Below are positions 1 through 10,700 of a stretch of DNA of 31,143 bases, piece after piece; positions within the stretch are counted from its first letter, which is position 1; the number at the start of each line of letters is the position of its first letter. Under the pieces are notes generated by a model. That model had not been told where the DNA came from. It saw nothing but the letters and a program-made list of their open reading frames with translations, and did not search any database. The DNA is taken from the NCBI GenBank assembly GCA_041745535.1, contig JBGTIS010000159.1, positions 1-31,143 on the forward strand. Reading direction: 5' to 3'. The position numbers and the translations under genes are program-made. This DNA is from JBGTIS01 sp041745535. Lineage in GTDB: Bacteria > Bacteroidota > Bacteroidia > Cytophagales > Cyclobacteriaceae.

Positions 1-3000
1 GGATGTGTCCATACAAGCACTCATTTCCACATCTACCAGGAAATATTCGAAAAGCTGGTTGGCATTGATGATATTACGCTCGGCCATTGTATCAGTCGCA
101 AGGATAAAGCTGATCAAGGCAGCCTTCTGGTGTTCCCGCAAAGTATCGTTCAGTGGTTTGGCTACCAGAAGCCACTGTTCCGGATCATATTTGGTTTTGG
201 CGGAATGAATGATTTCGTTTGCTATTGCAGGAGTTGGTTGAGCTTGTGCCCACTTGAATAGCTGCTCAGCGCTAACACCAATTCTTTGACTGATGCTTAA
301 AGCCTGTTGAAGCGTGAGCATTTTTATTTCATTGCTAAACGCCAATCCGCCTAAGTTAAAGCCATCTACACCTACCAGGAAGTCAACTTCTTCAGGTGGC
401 CAGGCTGATGCCTTTTTCAATAATTCAATGGATACTTCACGCGAAGGAGCAGCAAACACGTCCACCCAATCCGCTTCCAATTGGAGAAGTGTATCGCGCC
501 AGGTGAACAATTGCGCCAGGCGTTTCCATGTACCGAAAAATGGCGCATTGCCTATGATGGGTTCTACCGGAATGCTGTTCAGATTAAACCCATCGAAGTC
601 AGTTGGATGCGCATGCAAATATGATAGTTCCTTACGCGTTATCCGGAAACCCTTCAATAGATTAGCTACCTTATCTATCCGTAAATAACTTTGACGGAAA
701 TTGTGCTTTGTGGCTTCGGTTAACTCTTCGTTGGTTTGCAGGGTTAGGAAGTCCATCATAATGCTCTGCGCTGCATCAGAAGAAGAATGCAGAATCTCTA
801 TGAGTAATATTTCAACCAACTGGCTCTCAATGTTGAATTGTTCGCTTAAAGTTTGAATTACCAGTTGGGTGCTTAGGGTTACCCGAATGTAATCAACCAG
901 CCTGGTGAGGATATAGTTCCGTTTATCTGTTATTGCGGTATTTTCATTATTTAGAAAAAGCGTAGCTTCCGTTACATCCAAAAAGGAAGCAAAATACTGC
1001 TCAATAAAAGCGGTTTGATCTTCTACTGTTGATTCATCTTTTTCTTCATCAAACTGCGTTTCGATTATCCGCATCGCATCTCCGACAAACTTATTTGGTT
1101 GCGCCGCAAATTCGGCTGGTACAATCATCGCCAGTTTTGCGCGAAGCATGTCACCTGTTGGGTCTTCCTCGAGTAACTGCTCATTGGCAATTGTCAAAAG
1201 CTCCTGTTGCAAATTATCCCTGAAAGTTGAAATCACTATGTCCAGGGGTTCAAGCGGTTTTGCCGGATCATCTACGGAGCTACATATGTATTTTAAAAGG
1301 GAAACTGAAAATCCGGAATTCTTAATTTTTTCCACCAGTTCCATAAACACCAGCGTCTGGGCAGGATCACCTTCCACTAAAGGTTCAAGACCAGACATTG
1401 CCCTAACCGCCATCATATCGCGAACACTTATTCTAAGTGACCGCGCTAATACCGCATAGCGATGTAAAATGGAAAGATTAGACAGGTTGAGGGGTACCTG
1501 GCCATTATTTAATCCTTTGGCGAAATAGATTGCCGTCAGGTCCTCGGCGTTTAACCGTAAAGCAGCTATAATCGCCGGTGTTTTTTCCGCAAGGGTTTTG
1601 GGTGTTGCCAATTCAGCGGATAATAATTCAGATGCGTCTGCATTCAACTGAAAATCCGGATCTGTGGGATTCAGGATTCGCTTATTGAGAAACAGGCGAT
1701 GGTATAAAGCATTATCGCCTTTTGTTCCTATGATTGACCAAAGGCTAAGTAAGACATCGCGTTTTAAATCCAGTATTGCCTGCACCTCTTTCAAAGCAGC
1801 CAACTTTTGTAATAATTCCGGAGTAATATCGGTCACCTTTAGCGCAATCAAAGCCTGGTCAAGTTCTTCAAAGGACCAGTTCAGCTTCCGGGCCAGCCGG
1901 ATGAAACGATGGATCCGTTGTAACCGCTCTTCCGTTAAATGCTCGATTTTAGTCTGAGATAGCTCGCAATGCGGCTCATCGCCAGGCTGGCTGAGTAGCA
2001 TCACCATACCTGGATTTACGAAGTCAGCCTCGAGCAATTGCAGCAACTCATCATAATTGGTTTGCGTTCCTTGCAGGAATTCTGAAACTACCGCAAGACT
2101 TGTGACCCAGTTCGCATTGCCGGATTGAAATCCATAAAATTCTCTGAGCGGACTCGGATTTGCCCCGGTGAGTACATCCCGTTCGGCATTGGAAATATAG
2201 AGTGACTCACAGGCTATCTCAAGATTAGAGGGAACCAGGTTGCGTTGAAAGGCCTGCATAACTTTATGCAGGGGAACTCCCAAATGCTCCAAATATAATC
2301 TCGCTATTGCCAGCGGCCGGTTAAAAGGAAGGTTAAATGGGTACACTGCCCCGTCCAGCATTTCATAAGCCAGATCAATGATGTACTGAGGATTAATGCT
2401 AAGTTCTTCTGCTGTTGCGGATCCGTTGTCGTTGGCGGCATCCGCAGTCAATTGGCCGTGTACGATATAAAATTCCAGTATTTCATTCACCAGGTCAATG
2501 TAGGGCATCGGAGTATTGGTATTCTCACAGGTCAGCGGTATATGTTCAATATCCGGACGTCTTTGGCGCAAGGCGGCAAGCGGTTTGGTGCCGCTTTTGG
2601 GATTAATGAACTGTAAAATGTCTACCAGGTAGGCCGCCGGGCTGTAAACAGAGCGGCAATGTGAGCAGGCGCATAAATGGTAGGAGCCAAAAAGTGAAGT
2701 AAAGTTCGGCATTGCATCGGGCGAAGTTGGTGTGCCCATCACGATTGGCGAAATATCGGTAATAGATTGTTTTACACTGGTAACGGCCGCGTTCACGGAG
2801 GAGCAAATATTTTGCGCCCTCGAGTAATACGCCCTTACGGTTGATGCTCCGCCCATTTTCTCCTTGAATAGTTCTACACAGGCTTTTTCCGACATGCTGG
2901 TAAAATCCTGTGCAGAATGAATGCCTTCTTCCATCAAGGCATCCAAATGCTCAAAACGGGTGGCAATCCGGAGAACACGTTGAATTTGTTTTAACTCTGT

Positions 3001-4587
3001 TCTTACTTTTTCAGGATCAGCGATACCATTTAATGCCTGCGGATTTTTTTCAAAGTAGGCGTCGATTGAAGCTTCGCGTAGTTCCAGGTCCTGTGTCTGC
3101 TCCAGCACTTTCAACAGCGGCTGATTTCTTACCGCTTTCTTTTCCAGGCCCGCTTTTACAAAAGCGGTGGGAAAAGCCTCCCGGGCAACTTCCATTATCG
3201 TACCTGCATACCGGGTGATTTTAGCCTCCCGGGTTTCTTCAGGATCGCCTGACGGAATTCCTTCGATGATCTCATCTGAGGCTGAAATGGCCTGCTCCAG
3301 GGCTGCTTCATCCAGCCTGGCCAAATCCCGCGGTGACAAAATATTCAATCCCTGCAGGGCGCTCACGAGCTGGGTATTGTTCTGTGTAATCAATCCCAAT
3401 TGTAATGTAGCCTGCAGGGGTTCCACCACCCCATTGAATTGCGGATTCTCCTGCAGCGATTGCCAGAATTCTTCAATCGTTCCTTCGTGTTCGAAATACG
3501 ATTTTAAAAAAGTAGTTTGCTGTGCTGTCGTAATGCCGGCAGTTCCAAACAATCTTCGAAAGGACTGACTAACCGGGTCGGTTTCATTCGTTATTAAATA
3601 CGTTCCTGCCAATTCTGTTAACTGTTGAATAACTGCATTAAGCTGGCCTTTCAAAAATGCAGGGATTATTCGTTGCTGCACACTTTCTTCAAGAGCAGTT
3701 CGGAGTAGCTTGGATGATAGTACAAGCAGCGATGAAAGTTCAGTTGGTAATTTCTGGCGAAAGAGTCCATAAAAAACCTCGGGCCTGATGCGGGTATCTG
3801 TTGCGTATGTATGGGCAGTGGTAATAAAAGCCAGATGCAATTCATCAATCCCTGTTTCGCTATTTAAAAAAGAAATATCGCTTTCTGTCAGGTCCTTAAA
3901 TTGTATTCCGTCAAGTAGTGGCGTAAGCGTCACGATATGCCGTTCCCATTCGGAAAGTCGTCCTTCGGTGGCTTCCAGTACAAAATTTACAACCTCCTGC
4001 GCTGAAGCGTTAAAGATAACCGGGGAAACAGCAAGCTCTTTCTTATCACTATTTGAAACGCGAACAACGAGGTCCGCGAACTCCTTTTCAGCCCGTTGAA
4101 AGCGTGCCGAGGTGTAAGAAATCAGGTAAGCTCCTTTCGCATCCGTTTTATCACCACCCAGCGGCTGTTCGCTGCGCAAGTCTTTGTCAAAAGCCTGGAC
4201 GATCAAACCTGTTATTGGTTTTCCATCTTCATCCTTTATGATACCGGAAACAATTCTCAGGAGTTCAATCGGGGTATCCAGGTTGAACTCTACCGGAAGA
4301 TCAATGTTAATTCTTGTTTTCGGGTTGTGTTGGACTTCGCTTTCACCGAGTAATGTGTCACCGTTGAATACACGGATAAATATATTTGGCCCGACTACAG
4401 GTAGTCCGTCTGTCTGAGGGTTTTCAATATCAAATACGATATCGTACTGCCCGGCTGCGTCCGTTAGCATATCCTTACCAACAAGGATTGGTTCTTTGGA
4501 TGATTGATTAAATGCGCGAACCATAAGGCCCTTTAATGGTTCAGCCTGGAGGTTGGTGATGCGGCCGGTGAGAATGTAGGTAGCCAT
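1..4587 (-). CDS. Tc toxin subunit A (TcA, VRP1-containing), 3' end beyond window
   Basis: The frame is open from ATG at 4587 to the window edge (1529 codons, no stop), so the C-terminus is missing. TcA subunits (usually ~2500 aa) form the pentameric receptor/pore that injects the TcB-TcC cargo. Residues 6-100 and 113-200 are two related beta-sandwich repeats (GRITN...GQYDI and GIIKD...GAYLI), resembling carboxypeptidase-regulatory/CnaB domains. A mostly helical stretch follows. The VRP1 signature comes next: C639-x-C641-x2-C644-RSVYSPAAY, then RRPDIEHIPLTCENTNTP at ~676. The visible end, LVAKPLNDTLRE (~1474) and EYFLVDVEMSACM (~1514), matches the conserved TcA segment before the neuraminidase-like, pore and TcB-binding regions. 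No signal peptide is visible. It lies 137 bases downstream of the TcB-TcC fusion on the same strand. Assignment to TcA is firm from motifs; the repeat identity is by pattern only. Confidence 0.9.
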   Translation of the reverse strand, partial: MATYILTGRITNLQAEPLKGLMVRAFNQSSKEPILVGKDMLTDAAGQYDIVFDIENPQTDGLPVVGPNIFIRVFNGDTLLGESEVQHNPKTRINIDLPVEFNLDTPIELLRIVSGIIKDEDGKPITGLIVQAFDKDLRSEQPLGGDKTDAKGAYLISYTSARFQRAEKEFADLVVRVSNSDKKELAVSPVIFNASAQEVVNFVLEATEGRLSEWERHIVTLTPLLDGIQFKDLTESDISFLNSETGIDELHLAFITTAHTYATDTRIRPEVFYGLFRQKLPTELSSLLVLSSKLLRTALEESVQQRIIPAFLKGQLNAVIQQLTELAGTYLITNETDPVSQSFRRLFGTAGITTAQQTTFLKSYFEHEGTIEEFWQSLQENPQFNGVVEPLQATLQLGLITQNNTQLVSALQGLNILSPRDLARLDEAALEQAISASDEIIEGIPSGDPEETREAKITRYAGTIMEVAREAFPTAFVKAGLEKKAVRNQPLLKVLEQTQDLELREASIDAYFEKNPQALNGIADPEKVRTELKQIQRVLRIATRFEHLDALMEEGIHSAQDFTSMSEKACVELFKEKMGGASTVRAYYSRAQNICSSVNAAVTSVKQSITDISPIVMGTPTSPDAMPNFTSLFGSYHLCACSHCRSVYSPAAYLVDILQFINPKSGTKPLAALRQRRPDIEHIPLTCENTNTPMPYIDLVNEILEFYIVHGQLTADAANDNGSATAEELSINPQYIIDLAYEMLDGAVYPFNLPFNRPLAIARLYLEHLGVPLHKVMQAFQRNLVPSNLEIACESLYISNAERDVLTGANPSPLREFYGFQSGNANWVTSLAVVSEFLQGTQTNYDELLQLLEADFVNPGMVMLLSQPGDEPHCELSQTKIEHLTEERLQRIHRFIRLARKLNWSFEELDQALIALKVTDITPELLQKLAALKEVQAILDLKRDVLLSLWSIIGTKGDNALYHRLFLNKRILNPTDPDFQLNADASELLSAELATPKTLAEKTPAIIAALRLNAEDLTAIYFAKGLNNGQVPLNLSNLSILHRYAVLARSLRISVRDMMAVRAMSGLEPLVEGDPAQTLVFMELVEKIKNSGFSVSLLKYICSSVDDPAKPLEPLDIVISTFRDNLQQELLTIANEQLLEEDPTGDMLRAKLAMIVPAEFAAQPNKFVGDAMRIIETQFDEEKDESTVEDQTAFIEQYFASFLDVTEATLFLNNENTAITDKRNYILTRLVDYIRVTLSTQLVIQTLSEQFNIESQLVEILLIEILHSSSDAAQSIMMDFLTLQTNEELTEATKHNFRQSYLRIDKVANLLKGFRITRKELSYLHAHPTDFDGFNLNSIPVEPIIGNAPFFGTWKRLAQLFTWRDTLLQLEADWVDVFAAPSREVSIELLKKASAWPPEEVDFLVGVDGFNLGGLAFSNEIKMLTLQQALSISQRIGVSAEQLFKWAQAQPTPAIANEIIHSAKTKYDPEQWLLVAKPLNDTLREHQKAALISFILATDTMAERNIINANQLFEYFLVDVEMSACMDTS

Positions 4588-4724
4588 AATATTAATTTTA
4601 AAAATAATTCTTGTTTATGATAAGTGTCTTCAAGGGATTAAATGAACTCCTGCCACAAGTAGTTCTCTCACATACCAACGCCTCATACTTGCGCCAGTTG
4701 GGGCAGGGTTTCGGACAGCAGGTA
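4588..4724. other. Spacer between the two Tc genes with a GC-richer, structured core
   Basis: This 137-base spacer separates the stop of the TcB-TcC gene from the TcA start. Its core, about 4640-4722, is clearly richer in G+C than the AT-rich bases next to the TcA ATG. It can fold: CTGCC (4650-4654) pairs with GGCAG (4702-4706), and CAAG (4656-4659) pairs with CTTG (4688-4691), with an asymmetric internal loop. There is no T-run typical of a terminator, so read-through into TcA is plausible. Short unsupported frames exist on both strands. The core could be an interspersed repeat, a fossil, or an RNA-processing structure; I cannot tell which. Confidence 0.4.
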
Positions 4725-7700
4725 TTAAATCCCAAATTGCTTTCTCATATTTCCTAACTGTTCCAAAACCTGTTCACGGGTAGCGTTTGGCTTCTGTACG
4801 AAAAAATCTTCCCAGGTCTGGTTCCAAAGTCCTCCTGCATGACTTGAGCCACCATGAACATGCTTTAAGTGAGTATCTGGATTTAATGTCACTTTATACT
4901 GCTCTATATCAATACCTAAACTTTCAAAGTGAGACCTTAACTGCACTGGCAAAAGATGATGGTCGTGCGGATTGGGCACGAATTTTCGAATCTTACCACC
5001 GCCTGCTAAGAACGCATCCTTAGCCTTTTCTGCTGCAGCAGCTTGTGCAGCTTTAGTAGGTGGAATTGTAGTCAAGGAAGAGCCAGTCGAAGGTGATTTG
5101 ATTCCCACTTTGGGGACCGGTTCGGCTACAGCTGGCGAAGGCGTCCTCCCTCCAGAAGTAGGTGTACCCCCATCACTATACTTAGGTGCTTCTGGTCCTG
5201 CTTCTAAGGATCCGTTTTTCGACTCCATCATCATAATACCTGTGGCCTTTGCACCCTGAGCTAGAGCATCTAAAGGCTTTCCAGCTGCAACTGCGGCCTT
5301 TCCACTAGTTACTACAAGGCCCTCTGCCGTAGCTAACGCGGGGGTGCCTGCCTTAACGGTTGCCGCGACTTCCTTTGCGGCGGCTACAGCACCTGTTCCA
5401 GCATTTTTTGCTGCACCTGCTGCAGCAAAAACTGATACAATATCCGCTGCTCCCAGAACTACATCTATAGATCGACTAGCTGATTTCTCCTTTGCACCAG
5501 GTTCGTTGGGGTGAGTTTCTGCATAAACTACATCGCCCATAGCTTCGCCCGTGTCTTTCACCAAATGGCCAAGACCAATAACTACTGCCTTTGCAACACC
5601 TGGAATACCTTCCTTGTTTAACAACTCTTCCATTGCCGCGGGGGCATTAACAAAAGCCTCGCCTCGTTTTGCCAAATTATCCATCTCTGCTTTTGAAACT
5701 GAATCCTGAGGGTTAACCAAGTCATCTAATGCTTCCTCCAACCAAGACAAGGTTCCACTTGGATCACTAAGCTTGATTGGATTACATCTAACGTAGAGGT
5801 ATAAATTCATAGTATCGGCCATTCCCATCGGATCGCAGCTCGCCCACCTCCCCAACCAACCCGCATAATACCTTGCTCCATGATAATTCAATCCCGTTTC
5901 TTCATCCCGTTCTTTACCGGTATACCGATAACGTTTAGGCATTTCTGTTTGATTGCGGGTTGCCTGGTAAGCCGTGCTGCCATAAGGATAATACTCCTCG
6001 TAAGAAATAATATCTGCCTTCTCATCTGCTTCCAGGCAAGCAGTCCCTAAATGATTGCTGTACTGGTAGCGTATTAAATCCTGTAAACCCTGGTCAATCC
6101 CTTCTCTTCTGGTTTCTATTATTGCAATCCGCTGCTTATCATCCATGATATGGAGGGTTTCCCTTTCAAGGTTTAAAACATTTCCCTGCTTTTCCCTGTA
6201 AATTTCGTAACCACCTAAATAAATTCTTTCTTTAACGAGATTTCCATTTTCTATCACCTTGCGTATCCGCTGCCCGGAGCTATCATATATATAATGTGCA
6301 ATGCCACCCCCTCCTAAATCCACTTGCTTCAATTGGTCGGCATAATTCCATACAAGATTAAAGCTGCCGTTTTGCAGGTTAAGCATATTTCCATGTTCAT
6401 CATATTGGTAGTTGGTAACATCGTTGCCTACTGTTGTTGTTATGAGTTGGTTGTTATTGGTGTTACATACAAATGCTCTTGTCCAGCGGTGCTGGAATTG
6501 TGCATTGCCGGCATTGTGTATCATGTGCAGCATGTTGCCTGCGCTGTCATATTCATAGAACTGTTCATAGCGCTGCATGGCATTCATATCGCCGGGCAAT
6601 GTCAACCGGTTGCCATTAAAATGCGTTTTATCATTATCAAACTGGTCGCAGGCAGCGTTTTGCCCGGCATGTTCTCTACCCGTTGCTTTTATCAGGCGAT
6701 AGATAGCATCGTATTCATAATTACCATGCGGCTCAACCATAGCATTGTTAAAGAAGATGGCTTGCTGTGCGTTGTCAATGATGGTGGTTATATTTCCTGT
6801 TGGGTCGTAGGTGTAATTCAGATCTTGCAAAATGTCCGCTCCAAAATTGCGGGTGGTCAATAACCGTTTCAGCCTGAAGGTTTCAGGTTCGTATTGATAG
6901 GAGGTAGCAGTATTATTTCCATATAATATTCGTTCCCTTTGTCCCTTGGCATCGTAATCAATATTTCTTACAAACTCTACTGTTTCATTCGTTCTGTTTA
7001 AAAATGCCTGTAAGGTTTCCAGCAGCCCTGCCTCATTGTAACCGGGCATTACGACACTATCGTCGGGCATCGTCATTTCAACAGGGCGGTTAAGGGCATC
7101 GAATGTAGAGGAACTGGTGAATGTTTCGCTTTCCAGCAAAGCTGCTGGATCAGCTACGTTCCAGTCTACTACCAGCTTATATTCTGTTGCTAATCTTTTG
7201 TTACCTGATATTGCATTGCCTTTAAAATCATATTCTGGTGTTTCTACCCTTCCCGATTGGTCAAAACTTTGGAAAGGCTTACCCCTAAGGTTACGCACCT
7301 TATCATTTGGCTGATCCTCACCATAAAGGGTCAGTCCGATTAATTTTTCAGGAGAATTTTGTAATAAGCCTTCAATCAGCCATTGTTTTATTGCCCTATG
7401 CAAAACATCATACTCAGAATGGAAACGATGGTTTCGGCTATCCCAGGCATATACCGTTTTACCCATCGCATCATTAAACATCCAACGTTCCCCCGCATCC
7501 ATACTATCCTGGAAAACTTTAGCTCCCAGCATATCGTAGTTGTATTTCAACACGATATTATCACGGGCGTCAATCACCTTTCGCTGGTTGCCTTCAATAT
7601 CCAGTTCAATACGGGTATGATAAAATTCTTCTCTCGTAACGTTCGTCTTATCAACGAATTTATTGTGGTCAATAGTGAAAAATGAACGGCCTAAGCTATC

Positions 7701-10700
7701 GAGATGTACTGTGGATGGCGTATCATAATGAACTGTTGCTTTTTGTGCCGCTTCCAGTTCTTCTGTGCCCTTTGCCCCGCCTATACGCTGTATAAACCAA
7801 TCACTGTCCATCACCGTATCATTCACATCATAATTTTTTTGGAACCAGCCATCAAACTCCACTTTGGAGAAAGTACCGTTGGGCAGTTCAGTTTTAATGA
7901 GTCTTCCAACAGGGTCATAAAAGAGGATGGGCGTTACACCAATTTCCACCAACTCTTTTGAATCTTCGTATTGATGCGTTACAGAGAAATAAGGCTCGTA
8001 TTGTTTTACGGGTTTGCCTTTGTTGTTTAATACGGTTCGTCCATTTCCAACCCAGCGCGGGTTAGCGTTTTCTACCAATTCTTTTTGTCCCGTTACCAGG
8101 TTCATCTTCCATGCATCACCACTTTCTGCCTGTATTTTTTTCATTGCTACGCTGCCTAATCCATCAGAATATTCAAAGCTGTATTGTAGCTTGGAAGGAA
8201 TATCTGCATTTACACTATCCTGGTGATGGGTTTCACGAACAACGGTAGCCACTGCAACGGGAAGCGTTCCATTTGAATTTTTGTAACGATCAAAATCATA
8301 GACAAACCGGCCGGAAGCATGTTGCAACAAACCGGTGCCATTCGCTTTGGGATCAGTAAAGAAATCATTGATCTCATTTTGCGCCAGATCAATTTCAAGA
8401 TTAACAAGATCATCCGCTTCATTACCTTTTCCTTTTACGGCAGCGCCAACCACCAACCCCAGTGTATCAAAACATACTTCAGAATAATTGTCGTTTGGAT
8501 CTTTAATCAATGTGGGGGCAAGCATCCGGAAATCAAAATTTCCGGCAGTCACAATATTGCCAACCGCGTCTTCTGTTTCTTCTATCAATAAGTGATAATT
8601 AGAGTAGAATTTTATAGCAGTGGAATTTCCGAAAGGATCTATATAACGATCCGGTATATAAAAATGCTCATCAGGATTTACAGGAAACTCCACAGTACCC
8701 GAAGGAATCCACCATTCATTGTTATTGTCTGTGACAGGGAATAGACTCTGAGCTATAAAATCATCAGATAAACGATATTGGCCATCCATAAACATCTGAT
8801 CAGTGACCTTTGAGCCATATATCTCATCAATTAAAGATTGGGTATATGCCAGCTTGTACGTTTCGTGGGATAAGGCTAATGATTGCAGGTGGTCAAGTGG
8901 TAAGGGTGTGATGGTATCATTCGCCAGGTATAGTGTTCTTACATGTTCGATCAGTCTTTTTTGCACACCGCTTGTCGCTTCCTGCTCGTATGGAAGCAGC
9001 AAGGCACTCAAAAAACTCCCGGCGATCTCATCCACATTAAAATACTGGCCGGTATTTTTATTCAAACCAGTTATCTCATATGTTTGGGTTTCTGCAGGCG
9101 CCCGTAGCCGGTGAACATGCGGCTGGTCTATATCATTGATAATATCATTGGTATAACTGTTTTTTGTATACGTGATGAACATTTTATCCTGCTCTTGCTG
9201 CACCCGTAGCGGCAAGGAAAGATTTTTGGTCGCACGCCTGTACACAACAGCGGCTGTTTCTTCCATATTTCCAAACTCATCAATAATCGTATTCAGCGAA
9301 TGGGCGATACGGGGATCGCTATCATTTCGTTCATAGTTATAAGCAATGGCTTCACTCTCCAAAACAAGGAATACAGCATACCTATTATGTTCTTTTGGCT
9401 GTAGCACCCTGATGTTGCAATTATGTTCCGCGACAGAATAAGGTATTTCTTCTTTAGCAGATCCATCCAATGCATAAATTTCCTGCCGCAATACCATGCC
9501 TTTGCAAGCCCGTAAAGCTTCACGGTATTCAACTGCGGTTAAGTCATGGTTTAGCAATTCAGTATTTAACAGCGCATCGGGCAGGTGATATTCTTCAAAG
9601 GAGGTATTGGTATAATATTCCTCTTCGAACAACTTCAAAATTTTATCTCGCCTAAAAAATACACCGGTATGAAACCATGTCTTTGTTTTTACCGGCGGCT
9701 GATGAAGCTGCGCATCTACAATATTGGAAGCGTCTTGTAGTATCCATTTATCATATTGGTCTGTATCATCCTGCTCTACTAAGCTAAAACCGCGGAATTC
9801 CCGTTCTTCATGATCATAATAACCGTTGCGATAGATATATTCATTGATAAATTTTGCGTTGGTTATTCTTTCCCAGACTTCAACCCGGCTCACGCATTGT
9901 ACCGGGAATGGAAGCTTTGTGATCCATGGAGTGCCGGCTTTTTTATCCTTCAGGTAATAAAAAGTTGAACTCTTATATTCAATGGTAGTTTCCTTGCCAA
10001 AATTGTTTTTGTAAAAGCGCATGATGTGCGGCTTTCTTTCTCCCATCAGGTTAATGTACCGCATGGGAGCATGCGTATAATCTGGCAAAGCTGAAGACCA
10101 TACAATACAGGAAGTACCAATTCCTAACAGATCAATTACAGCAAGCTGATTGGGCAGTTCGGTGGTAAGGAATGGATCAATTTCACAGGGCGTACTCCAG
10201 CCATTGCCGCTAAGATTAAGCCACGCCTTAAATTTATTCTTGCCGAGGTATAAAATATCTGTAGCGCCTGTTCCGCTTACATCAGCCAGGTGCAGATAAG
10301 AAGGATTGAACTGTTCAGGATAATCAAAGACAGGAGCATGGCTCATATTCACTTTCGCGCCAAACCTTCCAAATCCAAGGTTTGGCCAATAATTAATCTC
10401 CCCGTTTCTGATACGAACGATGTCGGTAAGTCCATCTCCACTCATATCAGCAAGAAAAATACTCTGTGTGCTGTCAGCAAAAATAATAGCGGGACCTTTT
10501 TCTTCATCAAAAGGTTGAGAACTGAATTCAGCCGGGTCATAGCCTTTTATACCTTTTGCGGGATACCAGGTAAAAACATTTTCTTCCGACACGACCAGTT
10601 CAGGCATCCCATCACCATTAAGATCAATGAACCTGGCATTAGGGTCACGGAAATCCTGGTTGGGCATTTGTTCAAAACTGCGGAAAGGTTGCCATTCATT

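Noticed and set aside
314..688. Several plus-strand frames across 1-4400
   Set aside because: The minus strand here carries a single uninterrupted TcA frame with clear VRP1 motifs; the plus frames are shadows.
4588..4724. Small immunity or Cys-rich peptide gene between the Tc genes
   Set aside because: The open frames lack a start codon or family resemblance and are under ~50 codons.
6324..6863. 179-codon plus-strand frame inside the TcB-TcC gene
   Set aside because: It lies fully antisense to the well-supported RHS region, is rich in Ile/Val/Cys as expected from reverse-read RHS codons, and matches no family; a shadow frame.
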